Assembly (NCBI RefSeq): GCF_964063325.1 | Contig: NZ_OZ061315.1 | Coordinates: forward strand, 1,240,001-1,304,000 | DNA: 64,000 bases | Direction of reading: 5' to 3' | Origin: Hafnia alvei | GTDB lineage: Bacteria; Pseudomonadota; Gammaproteobacteria; Enterobacterales; Enterobacteriaceae | Part shown: positions 17,102-24,743 of the stretch, piece after piece | How positions within the stretch are numbered: the stretch's first letter is position 1 | Layout of the letters: the number at the start of each line of letters is the position of its first letter | The notes under the pieces: generated by a model | The model's database searches: none | What the model was told of the DNA's origin: nothing | The model's input: the letters and a program-made list of their open reading frames with translations, nothing else | Position numbers and translations under genes: made by a program

Positions 17102-17467
17102 ATGAAACTTGAATCTTATTCTTCTCATCCTTCTTTATTGTTCCAAGGACAACGTGTTCCACAGGATAATCTTAGAGTGTTGGCGGCAGCAATGAATTTA
17201 AGTAACCACATGATGGTTAGCGTGCCGGAACAGGGATTGATTCTCCGTTTATTAGAAAGAGATAGAACAGAGGGGCTGTCTACAAGGCAATTAGCCGAAC
17301 TATGTGAAGTCTCGATTTATAGAGTCAGGCATTTGCTTCTTCCTTTGGAAAAAGAGGGGAGGATTGCTAGGGATAAAATGCAAAAACACCATCGGTGGTT
17401 TTTATCTGAAGAGCCTGTAGAAATTGCAAATGATTCTAACAAGGCGGTTTTTTGTTTGCAACAATGA
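17102..17467 (+). CDS. PapI/FaeA-like winged-helix regulator
   Basis: The 121-residue protein contains a winged helix in its C-terminal half (about 50-102: GLSTRQLAELCEVSIYRVRHLLLPLEKEGRIARD...WFL). The order and spacing match FaeA/PapI proteins, which control phase variation of pili. The N-terminal 45 residues are an extension relative to PapI (about 77 residues). AAGGAG lies nine bases before the ATG. Together with the membrane regulator and the LuxR-type gene it makes a group of fimbria-type regulators around the peptide cluster. Confidence 0.65.
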   Translation: MKLESYSSHPSLLFQGQRVPQDNLRVLAAAMNLSNHMMVSVPEQGLILRLLERDRTEGLSTRQLAELCEVSIYRVRHLLLPLEKEGRIARDKMQKHHRWFLSEEPVEIANDSNKAVFCLQQ

Positions 17468-18062
17468 AGGGTAACTCGGAATCATTACCTTAATATAAAA
17501 AGATCAAATAATGAAGATCTCGCAGATTTACAAGAATGTTCCTATTTTATGATTTTTGCCAAGTGACGCAATGTCGTTAGCATGTTTCAGGTACATTTAA
17601 TATTGTTATTATGTGTTTTTTCTGAAATGTAAATATTAAAAGATGCCATATTTATTTTTTCATCAGCCAAGATGAGAATGCTAACTAGAATTTACAATCT
17701 TTATTCATGATTTACAGATTTCATTTGATGACTTTGATAAAAACCTAATCGAGCATTAATGTTAAAGTTGCTAAGTAAGAGCTTGTTTAACTTTTATAAC
17801 ATTGAGCTAATGAGAGGGATGCTTTTCTGACAAAGCATGAAAGGTGTCCCTTTTTTTATGGCAACGTGCGCAGTGAATATGACTACCGCGCACGTTGTTA
17901 TGCATTTGTTCGTACTGTGGGTTACGAGCGGCCATAAGTTTAGGTGGCAGGCGTTGTGTGTGCATCAGTCAGAGATTAGCCCTCTAGGCTGTTTTTTATT
18001 TCGCATTTCAATCAATGCGGCGTAGTATCTTCACCTTGATTGTTTTCTAACCATAATTTCAT
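17468..18062. other. AT-rich intergenic spacer
   Basis: No convincing gene is seen. A 62-codon frame at 17837-18025 has no ribosome site and no recognisable features. The spacer holds one candidate intrinsic terminator (17816-17857) and otherwise unstructured AT-rich sequence. Confidence 0.5.
17816..17857 (+). terminator. Candidate intrinsic terminator, possibly of a small RNA
   Basis: An outer GGGAT/GTCCC stem encloses an inner GCTTT/AAAGC stem and is followed by seven T. It lies about 350 bases after the PapI-like stop, far for that gene, so it may end an uncharacterised short transcript from the spacer. Confidence 0.45.
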
Positions 18063-18536
18063 ATGATCCAAATATTACCGCTGTCTGAAGTTCCAGAGCA
18101 CCGTGAGTTGATAACTGATTGGTTATTCAAATCTTTTGGCAGTGAAAATAGCCGAGATTTTTTTGCCAGCATTGTGCGTAGTAGCCTGCGCCCTGAAGGT
18201 TTGCCGATAACTTTTGTGGCTTTGCAAGACGATAAGCCAGTGGGGACGGTGGGATTATGGCGCTGTGATTTGATTAGCCGCCAAGACCTATTTCCATGGC
18301 TGGCCGCACTCTATATTGATGAAGGCCAGCGAGGCCGAGGATTAGGCATTCAGCTACAGCGTTACGTGGAGGACTTTAGCCGCCGAGCCGGATTTAAAGA
18401 ACTTTATCTCTACGCGACCTTTGCCGATTATTACGAACGTTTTGGCTGGCAGTATATTGGCGACGGGCTGGACTATCCTGACCAGCCCGTGCGTTTGTAT
18501 CGGAAAAATATCGCCCTCAGTCCCTCATCTGACTAG
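18063..18536 (+). CDS. GNAT-family N-acetyltransferase
   Basis: The 157-residue protein shows the GNAT acetyl-CoA motif (about 78-95: LAALYIDEGQRGRGLGIQL, with the RxxGxG/A-type Arg-Gly-Arg-Gly-Leu-Gly) and the C-terminal YLYATFADYYERFGWQ segment. It would transfer an acetyl group to an amine substrate that cannot be named. It converges on the sugar isomerase gene and overlaps its end by four bases. The ribosome site is weak. Confidence 0.8.
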   Translation: MIQILPLSEVPEHRELITDWLFKSFGSENSRDFFASIVRSSLRPEGLPITFVALQDDKPVGTVGLWRCDLISRQDLFPWLAALYIDEGQRGRGLGIQLQRYVEDFSRRAGFKELYLYATFADYYERFGWQYIGDGLDYPDQPVRLYRKNIALSPSSD

Positions 18537-19957
18537 GCGATTTGCTGGGTGCGAATATCTAAGACAGAAGCCAATTTTTCTAACTGTGATCCCCAGTGAC
18601 CCAAACCAATCGCGCAGTGATGAGCGGGGCCTCCCATCGACCAGTCACGAGTGAAGTTTCTTGCCCCTATACTGAAACGGTAACGGCTATTGGTATTGCC
18701 GATATCTAGCGTTTCTCCCGCGACAGATTCACCTTCGGCATATTGTAAAACGACGTCACCGTTGCGCTCTTCAATAACAGATAAAAATGTGACCGGCCCA
18801 TTTTTTACCGACATCTGAATGGATACGCCACAGCCCGGTTTGCCATGATAAACGGGCAAAGGAACAAGCCTCACCTCGCCTTCAGCCATCAGCGGATGTG
18901 CTGGGCCGTCATGGCCCCAGAGCACAACATCATCGCTAAATTCGATGCCATACGGTTCAGAGAACGAACCGCCTGCACCGAGCAGGGAGAATATTTTCAT
19001 CGCTATCACATTTTTAACTTCATATTCGCCAGCAACTGGAATTGATTTTTGGGTCAGCAGCGTATTACCCGCAATCACAGAGGTGACGATATTTTCATAG
19101 TCGTTACCGTTTTTGCCCTCATAGTAATAAGCCAGTGCGCCGAGTTGATGCCGTTCTACCAGAGAATCCAATGCGCAAGCGGTGTGGGCCGCACGCGTTA
19201 CCTCAGAATCAGAACACTGATCATCAATAACGAATGCTAGCTCCATTTCAGCACGCTTATTATTCAAGGCCGCTTGAGTGGTTTCTTGTCGTAGCTGATT
19301 TAGCTCGCACATTTCTAGTGGTTTAAAGCGCACGCCTAAACGAGCAGACAGGTTGGTTAGGTTGCTGTAAACGTCATACATGCCGTCATAATAGTGCCCA
19401 AGCAGACCGACTTGAGTGTGACCTAAAGCGGTTCGTATCTGGTATGCCCTTAGCCACTCTTCTAGCTCAGACCAGACCTCTTTATCGTCATGCAGCGCGC
19501 CAACTAAAAGCTGAAAACTGATATTGGCACGGTTAAAAACGTTGGCCAGTTCCGGGGCACTACAGGCCTGACAATGCGCCAGCCATTCACCTGTTCGATG
19601 CCCTCGATCGCTCATTTCCCGAATGCGCTGATAGGGCAGACCGAGGTCAGGCTGTAATGCGAGCACGAGTACTGGTTTGCCCAGCGCCTGTACCAGAGGC
19701 AATACGGTAGCGCTGAGGGCGTAGGTGCTAATATAAAGCACAACGACATCAACGGGCTGGTGGCGAGCTGTTTTTAGCAAGGCATCAGCCGAGGAGATGG
19801 AGTCAATAAGTCCGCCGTTGCGAACGTGATGCTGGTTCATCAGCCATTGTTCAATCTCACCCACATAGCCTTCGAGACGTGATTTTAAACCATGAAACTG
19901 TGGCCAATAAGTATCAAGCCCAATCCCAAAAAGTAAAATATTCAGAGGGTTTTTCAT
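18533..19957 (-). CDS. L-arabinose/L-fucose isomerase-family protein
   Basis: From the ATG at 19957 (AGGA nine bases upstream) the product is 474 residues, close to AraA (about 500). The N-terminal half has a Rossmann-like opening (ILLFGIGLDTYWPQF) and segments such as VVVLYISTYALSATVLPLVQ. The C-terminal half has EYEVKNVIAMKIFSLLG, VLWGHDGPAHP and MGGPAHHCAIGLGH, which align by eye with metal-binding and catalytic regions of AraA. It probably interconverts an aldose and ketose; the sugar is unknown. It is in an operon with a RhaT-like transporter (11-base gap). No kinase or aldolase is nearby. Confidence 0.72.
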   Translation of the reverse strand: MKNPLNILLFGIGLDTYWPQFHGLKSRLEGYVGEIEQWLMNQHHVRNGGLIDSISSADALLKTARHQPVDVVVLYISTYALSATVLPLVQALGKPVLVLALQPDLGLPYQRIREMSDRGHRTGEWLAHCQACSAPELANVFNRANISFQLLVGALHDDKEVWSELEEWLRAYQIRTALGHTQVGLLGHYYDGMYDVYSNLTNLSARLGVRFKPLEMCELNQLRQETTQAALNNKRAEMELAFVIDDQCSDSEVTRAAHTACALDSLVERHQLGALAYYYEGKNGNDYENIVTSVIAGNTLLTQKSIPVAGEYEVKNVIAMKIFSLLGAGGSFSEPYGIEFSDDVVLWGHDGPAHPLMAEGEVRLVPLPVYHGKPGCGVSIQMSVKNGPVTFLSVIEERNGDVVLQYAEGESVAGETLDIGNTNSRYRFSIGARNFTRDWSMGGPAHHCAIGLGHWGSQLEKLASVLDIRTQQIA

Positions 19958-19968
19958 TGTGCGATTTC

Positions 19969-21003
19969 CTACGAGGCCATGCCTAGGCCAACGATATTGG
20001 CCGCTAAAATAATGATCAGGCAGCCAATGCACAGTACGCTGACCGGTTTTTTGCTGTTGCATTTCCACTCTTTGAGCAACAGGCCAACAATTCCGCCGCA
20101 CAATACGTAGAAGCTCATGTGCAGCATCCAGCTCATATAGTCGTATTGGGCTGGAATTTTGGCGTGTCCCCATGCATAGAAGAAGAACTGTAGATACCAC
20201 ATGAGACCGGCCAACATGGAGAACAGCACATTGGTGATGATAAGTTTACGTGGCAATGAGAAATCGTTTTTGACCGAGATATTTTTGAGCGTAGCAAGGC
20301 GAATGAAGCAGTAACCGAGGTTGATAACGGCTCCGCCACCCATAATGATCACGTAGCTCGGCAATGCGACATAAAGAGAGTCGATTCCCAACGCAGCTGC
20401 GGCTTCATGCATTGGCTTAGCGGCATCCATGGCAAACGACATACCCGCAGAAAAAATTCCGCACATGACGGCGAGAATCAGGCCTTTTTTCAGATTGAAC
20501 TCTTCAGCGCGGATCCCTAAGGCTCTTTCTTTGAGTAACCCCGCATAGCTGACCGTTGCTACCCCAATAAGAGCAACTAACACGCCCAACAGCGTCATTC
20601 TTCCACCGGGAGTTCCAAATAGAACGTCAACGCGGCCTTGAATAATCGGCGTCATTAAGGTGCCAATAATGAGCGTAATACCGATGGCAATGCCGATCCC
20701 CATCGACATGCCGAGGTAGCGCATTGTTAGGCCGTAGTTGATATTGCCGATGCCCCACATGGCGCCAAATAGAAATACCGGAAGCAGCACCGAGAAGCTA
20801 AACGATCCGTAATAAGCCCAAAAGTTAGGCAGAAGGATGTAGCTCACTAACCAAGGCAAAACCAGCCACGATACAAATCCGCCGATGGACCACATGGTTT
20901 CCCACGACCAACTTTTTACCTGTTTAAACGGCGCATAAAAGCATGCTGCACTGGCCGCGCCAACCAGATGCCAGATGATTCCCAAAACAATAGAGTCGTT
21001 CAT
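19969..21003 (-). CDS. RhaT-like sugar-proton symporter
   Basis: The ATG at 21003 is preceded by AGGATAGG and gives 344 residues, the length of E. coli RhaT. About ten membrane helices are visible. Characteristic regions include GIIWHLVGAASAACFYAPFK at the N-terminus, LFGAMWGIGNINYGLTMRYLGMSMG, and GLILAVMCGIFSAGMSFAMD. RhaT imports L-rhamnose with protons. Pairing with an AraA-like isomerase rather than RhaA suggests a different deoxy- or pentose sugar. The specificity is inferred only from the family. Confidence 0.8.
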   Translation of the reverse strand: MNDSIVLGIIWHLVGAASAACFYAPFKQVKSWSWETMWSIGGFVSWLVLPWLVSYILLPNFWAYYGSFSFSVLLPVFLFGAMWGIGNINYGLTMRYLGMSMGIGIAIGITLIIGTLMTPIIQGRVDVLFGTPGGRMTLLGVLVALIGVATVSYAGLLKERALGIRAEEFNLKKGLILAVMCGIFSAGMSFAMDAAKPMHEAAAALGIDSLYVALPSYVIIMGGGAVINLGYCFIRLATLKNISVKNDFSLPRKLIITNVLFSMLAGLMWYLQFFFYAWGHAKIPAQYDYMSWMLHMSFYVLCGGIVGLLLKEWKCNSKKPVSVLCIGCLIIILAANIVGLGMAS

Positions 21004-21508
21004 TGGTCCTATCCTTTTTGTTATTGGTGAGAAGCGGCAATGGGGTGCATCAGTGTGTAGGGCGCCACTTCTTTGACGATAGGAGTCTAAATAGTGTGCA
21101 GATTTCACACCTTCGGATAGCTGCCGCACAAGGTGTAGGGATGGCAGAATTTAGCAGGTTGGGCCGATGGCGATCACAAAAGCATTTAAAAGCAGGAGGT
21201 TATTGCGATGTGTATGACAGCCAATGGAAATTGCAGCATATTGAAGGAATACTATGAAATATAAGAACTTTCTTATGAGAATAAAATTCCTTAATCAAAA
21301 TTAGCTTTTAGCTAATAAGCTATTTATGATTGCCAACGTATACCTATCATGCTCCAAACTGCATTTTTATTGGCTGTGTTCACACACTCTAATCGCTGAT
21401 GAAGCTCTTTAATGCAATTCGAATTATGCTGGGTACAATCTATTTTTTGGTGCGTCGGAGGCCATTAGGTATACTCTATGGCTAACCTGTCGAGGGATGA
21501 GAAACGCG
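21004..21508. other. Regulatory spacer between the sugar operon and the coiled-coil gene
   Basis: The spacer separates divergent genes and should hold both promoters. It includes an inverted repeat GTGTG-N7-CACAC at 21094-21110 that could be an operator for the sugar operon. A short 84-codon frame at 21003-21257 has no supporting features. TATACT near 21470, about 40 bases before the coiled-coil gene, may be a -10 box. Confidence 0.4.
21094..21110. promoter_or_regulatory. Inverted repeat upstream of the RhaT-like gene
   Basis: GTGTG and CACAC are spaced by seven bases, about 90 bases upstream of the transporter start. It resembles half-sites of CRP (TGTG...TCACA) but the spacing is one base short of the consensus, so a dedicated repressor or activator is equally possible. 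Confidence 0.3.
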
Positions 21509-21832
21509 ATGTCTGATTTGGAAGTGCAACTGCGTAATTCGCTAGCGGCTTTAGATGATCTTAAAGAAAGCTTTGAGCAACAGCGTCTCGTATGGCAACA
21601 AGAATGCGAAGGAATACGCATGCAGCTCGAACAGGCGCGTCAGCGCGAAGCTGCTCTCCTGCTTAAGAATGAACAGCTGACACGCAAGCTGGTTGAAATG
21701 GGCTCTTTGCCAGAAAATAATCCGCTGTTAAAGCAGTTCAAGATGGTTGGAGCGCATATTGAGGCTTTAGCTCAGGAGGCGACTGCATTTAATAATTATA
21801 TTTCTTCGGTGTCGGCGCCAGAGACCCACTAA
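21509..21832 (+). CDS. Small coiled-coil protein of unknown function
   Basis: The 107-residue product (start at 21509; an alternative ATG at 21497 is too close to GAGGG) is mostly charged helix: Glu, Gln, Leu and Arg with heptad-like spacing from about 5 to 75, then a short conserved-looking tail (NPLLKQFKMVGAHIEALAQEATAFNNYI). No signal peptide or enzyme motif is seen. It is followed by a clear terminator, so it is a single-gene unit. I do not recognise the family. Confidence 0.65.
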   Translation: MSDLEVQLRNSLAALDDLKESFEQQRLVWQQECEGIRMQLEQARQREAALLLKNEQLTRKLVEMGSLPENNPLLKQFKMVGAHIEALAQEATAFNNYISSVSAPETH

Positions 21833-21859
21833 GGGAAAACCTGACTGACGTGATACCCA

Positions 21860-21884
21860 AGCCGCTCATGATGAGCGGCTTTTT
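21860..21884 (+). terminator. Intrinsic terminator after the coiled-coil gene
   Basis: AGCCGCTCAT and ATGAGCGGCT form a near-continuous stem followed by TTTTT. Confidence 0.85.
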
Positions 21885-22096
21885 ACTCTATATCCCGCCC
21901 AAAATGCTGCAACGCGTATGCCCTTCGTCTATGGTTAATTGTGGTTGAGAGCAATTTCTATTGGTCAGAATACGTTTAACTCTGTTACATATTCACATTG
22001 CTAATAGGGACAAATTGGATATTAATAGACACATTATTACGACCGTTTTTTAGTCAGTCGGTACTGCCGTCTGATGTATTCATTAAGAAGGTGTTT

Positions 22097-22294
22097 ATGG
22101 AAGGTATCAGTATTACCAAATTGTTGGTGATTGCGGTTCTGGTTATTCTGCTGTTCGGTACAAACAAACTGCGCACTCTGGGCGGTGACCTAGGTGCCGC
22201 GCTGAAAGGCTTTAAGAAAGCGATGAATGACGACACAGCTAAACCAAGTGCGGATGCCGATAGCGCCGCACCTCGCGTTGACCATAAAGACTAA
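22097..22294 (+). CDS. tatE: Sec-independent translocase subunit TatE
   Basis: The ATG at 22097 is preceded by AGAAGG and gives 65 residues, close to E. coli TatE (67). The single N-terminal membrane helix (about 6-22: ITKLLVIAVLVILLFG) is followed by the amphipathic helix and conserved FGTNKLRTLGGDLGAALKGFKKAM. TatE is a TatA paralogue that helps form the twin-arginine pore for folded proteins. It is next to lipA as in E. coli, in the opposite direction. Confidence 0.93.
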   Translation: MEGISITKLLVIAVLVILLFGTNKLRTLGGDLGAALKGFKKAMNDDTAKPSADADSAAPRVDHKD

Positions 22295-22328
22295 TTCGGT
22301 TTTTCAGCGTCTGCTGAGTGACCAATAA

Positions 22329-22363
22329 AAAAACCGTAGAGAGTGAGCCCTCTACGGTTTTTT
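22329..22363 (+). terminator. Terminator of tatE, possibly bidirectional
   Basis: AAAACCGTAGAG pairs with CTCTACGGTTTT around a short loop and runs into six T. The A-rich left arm could also end transcription from lipA on the other strand. Confidence 0.85.
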
Positions 22364-22475
22364 CTATTCTGTTTACCAAGTATTGAGATTGCAGTGAGTC
22401 TCGCCGATACCTCAGAATCTTGGCTGTCAGCCCGTTCTCTTGTAAAAAAATATTTCTACGGAAACAGACTTAACT

Positions 22476-23441
22476 TTACTTAACTTCAATGCCCTTGGCT
22501 TGCAAATCAGCATGGTAAGAAGAGCGCACGAACGGACCACAGGCCGCATGGGTAAAGCCCATCGCCATCGCTTCGGCCTTCATCTCTTCAAACTCGTCAG
22601 GACTAACATAGCGCTGCACCGGCAGATGATGGCGGCTTGGCTGTAAATACTGGCCTAGCGTTAACATCGTTACGCCATGCGCACGCAGGTCGCGCATTAC
22701 TTCAATGATTTCCGCATTGGTTTCACCCAAGCCCACCATCAGACCCGATTTGGTTGGGATCTCTGGGTGTGCAGCCTTAAAGTTTTCCAGCAGTTTCAGC
22801 GACCAGTTATAGTCTGCGCCTGGGCGCACTTGGCGATAGATACGTGGTACGTTTTCAAGGTTATGGTTGAATACGTCCGGCGGCGTTTCCGTCAGGATAT
22901 CTAGCGCACGTTCCATACGACCACGGAAATCAGGCACCAGCGTTTCAATGCGGATGGTAGGATTTTTGGCGCGGATGGCACGAATACAATCGGCAAAATG
23001 TTGAGCACCGCCGTCGCGCAGATCGTCGCGGTCAACGGAGGTAATCACCACGTAACGCAGGCCCATATCGGCAATGGTTTGTGCCAGTTTTTCGGGTTCA
23101 TTCGCGTCTGGCGTTACCGGGCGCCCGTGTGCCACGTCGCAGAATGGGCAGCGACGGGTACAAATAGCGCCGAGGATCATAAAGGTTGCCGTACCGTGGT
23201 TAAAACATTCTGCCAAGTTAGGGCAGGAAGCTTCTTCACAGACCGAGTGCAGGCCATTTTTACGCATGGCGGCTTTAATGCCTTGAATGCGACTGGAATC
23301 CGCAGGGAGCTTGATTTTCATCCACTCAGGTTTGCGCAGCAGCTGCTCTCTTTCGACGGCCACGGTTTTTACCGGGATCAGGGCCATTTTGTCTGCGTCA
23401 CGGTATTTGACGCCGCGTTCCATCAGAATTGGTTTACTCAT
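22476..23441 (-). CDS. lipA: Lipoyl synthase
   Basis: The start MSKPILMERG at 23441 matches E. coli LipA and gives 321 residues. LipA is a radical-SAM enzyme that inserts two sulfurs into protein-bound octanoate to make lipoate. Both clusters are seen: CEEASCPNLAEC for the auxiliary cluster and CTRRCPFC for the SAM cluster. The start overlaps the lipB end by eight bases, so the two steps of lipoate synthesis are coupled. The E. coli ybeF gene that separates them is absent here. Confidence 0.97.
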   Translation of the reverse strand: MSKPILMERGVKYRDADKMALIPVKTVAVEREQLLRKPEWMKIKLPADSSRIQGIKAAMRKNGLHSVCEEASCPNLAECFNHGTATFMILGAICTRRCPFCDVAHGRPVTPDANEPEKLAQTIADMGLRYVVITSVDRDDLRDGGAQHFADCIRAIRAKNPTIRIETLVPDFRGRMERALDILTETPPDVFNHNLENVPRIYRQVRPGADYNWSLKLLENFKAAHPEIPTKSGLMVGLGETNAEIIEVMRDLRAHGVTMLTLGQYLQPSRHHLPVQRYVSPDEFEEMKAEAMAMGFTHAACGPFVRSSYHADLQAKGIEVK

Positions 23442-24105
23442 AATCTTGCGGGTTCCAGTTGCTTGACTCGACTGATTGATAGCCAAGTATTTGAATAAAT
23501 TGCTCGACCAGTACCGGCTGTACATCTTCAAGCGTAACGCCGGGGTTGAGTGCGCTGATCTGTGTCATTTGCATACCGGCATAACCACAGGGGTTAATTC
23601 GGCTAAACGGGTCGAGATCCATGGTGGTGTTCAGTGCAAGCCCGTGGAACGAACAGCCTCTACGGATGCGTAGTCCCAGCGAGCAAATTTTTTGTTCTCC
23701 AACGTAAACGCCGGGGGCGTCAGCTCTGGCATGAGCATCAATATCGAATTTCCCCAAGGTGTTAACCACGGTTTGTTCAATGGCCGTCACCAGTTGGCGT
23801 ACGCCGAATTTATTACGTTTTAAGTCGACAAGAACATACATGACCTGCTGGCCGGGACCGTGATAGGTGACTTGCCCTCCGCGATCGCTTTGGATCACGG
23901 GAATATCCCCCGCGGCTAATACGTGCTCGGCTTTGCCTGCTTGGCCTTGGGTAAATACCGGATGATGCTGAACCAACCAAAGCTCGTCGGGCGTGCTCTC
24001 CGTACGCTGGTCGGTAAAGGTGTGCATAGCTTGTGATACGGGAACATAGGGTTGCAACCCCAGTTGACGCAGTATGATCTTGTCTTGTTGCAAACGAGTC
24101 ATCAT
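23434..24105 (-). CDS. lipB: Octanoyl-ACP:protein N-octanoyltransferase
   Basis: The 223-residue LipB transfers octanoate from ACP to lipoyl domains. The signature DRGGQVTYHGPGQQVMY and the catalytic Cys and Lys region (CSLGLRIRRGCSFHGLALN) are present. It has a C-terminal tail slightly longer than E. coli LipB (213). It overlaps lipA. The first two codons are both ATG, so the exact start may be one residue later. Confidence 0.96.
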   Translation of the reverse strand: MMTRLQQDKIILRQLGLQPYVPVSQAMHTFTDQRTESTPDELWLVQHHPVFTQGQAGKAEHVLAAGDIPVIQSDRGGQVTYHGPGQQVMYVLVDLKRNKFGVRQLVTAIEQTVVNTLGKFDIDAHARADAPGVYVGEQKICSLGLRIRRGCSFHGLALNTTMDLDPFSRINPCGYAGMQMTQISALNPGVTLEDVQPVLVEQFIQILGYQSVESSNWNPQDYE

Positions 24106-24170
24106 CCGGTTACAGAATTGGTAAAGCCATTATACCGAGATGAACCCTCAGCGACCAGTGCTGATCATCC

Positions 24171-24218
24171 AAAAAAGAGCGGCCCGATAGGGCATTTGTG
24201 CCATATCGGGCCGTTTTT
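24171..24218 (-). terminator. Strong hairpin between ybeD and lipB
   Basis: CGGCCCGATA and TATCGGGCCG form a ten-base-pair stem with T runs on both strands, so it can end transcription either way. It probably ends the ybeD transcript on the minus strand. Confidence 0.8.
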
Positions 24219-24350
24219 CCTTCATACTTGAAGTTACATCTGTGTTGACTGCGTTCGTTCACCCGAATCACTTACCTGTGTAAGCTCATCGGGATTCGCT
24301 CTCTTGTCGCCTTGATGTAACTCCAATTATTTAGGATAAATAAAGGGGAT
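24219..24350. repeat. Candidate dispersed intergenic repeat
   Basis: The ybeD-lipB spacer holds a 110-130 base stretch with near-palindromic ends (CTTGAAGTTACATC ... TTGATGTAACTCCAA) and an internal imperfect inverted repeat (CCCGAATCACTTAC/GTAAGCTCATCGGG). It resembles intergenic repeats I recall from Serratia and Yersinia genomes. No second copy was found in this window. Confidence 0.4.
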
Positions 24351-24370
24351 AATTCGTTAAAGAACTGTAA

Positions 24371-24634
24371 TTACAATACCATACGGACGATTTCGATTTT
24401 GCCCAGTTCTTCGTACAGCGTTTCTACCTGCTCAATATGGGTCGCATTAATGGTGATGGCGACAGAGTGATAGTTACCTTTGCTGCTTGGTTTAACCTGC
24501 GGCTGATAGTCGCCGGGTGCATGGCGCTGCACCACTTCGACCACCTGATCGACCAGCTCAGGCTGCGCTAAACCCATGACTCTATAGGTAAAAGAGCATG
24601 GAAAATCGAGCAGTTCATTCAGTTTAGTTTTCAT
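24371..24634 (-). CDS. ybeD: YbeD family protein (DUF493)
   Basis: This 87-residue protein matches E. coli YbeD in length, position between dacA and lipB, and sequence (MKTKLNELLDFPCSFTYRVMG). The fold is an ACT-like alpha/beta sandwich. Its function is not settled; a link to lipoate metabolism is suggested by gene order. Confidence 0.93.
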   Translation of the reverse strand: MKTKLNELLDFPCSFTYRVMGLAQPELVDQVVEVVQRHAPGDYQPQVKPSSKGNYHSVAITINATHIEQVETLYEELGKIEIVRMVL

Positions 24635-24671
24635 GTTGCGCTCCAGCGTGTTACTTCAATCTATAAATTAT

Positions 24672-24693
24672 AACTCCCGCCGAAGCGGGAGTT
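24672..24693 (-). terminator. Intrinsic terminator of dacA
   Basis: On the minus strand AACTCCCGC and GCGGGAGTT enclose a stable TTCG tetraloop and are followed by ATAATTT. It lies between the dacA stop and the ybeD start. Confidence 0.8.
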
Positions 24694-24743
24694 ATTGTTA
24701 TTCATTATATGGGGATGGTTTTTCCCCATTTCAAGAGGCCGGA

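Noticed and set aside
17837..18025. 62-codon frame in the PapI-GNAT spacer
   Set aside because: No ribosome site, no recognisable motif, and its start overlaps a candidate terminator.
21094..21110. Canonical CRP site
   Set aside because: The half-sites are one base too close compared with the consensus.
21003..21257. 84-codon frame antisense to the RhaT-like start
   Set aside because: It occupies a regulatory spacer, lacks a ribosome site and shows no protein features.
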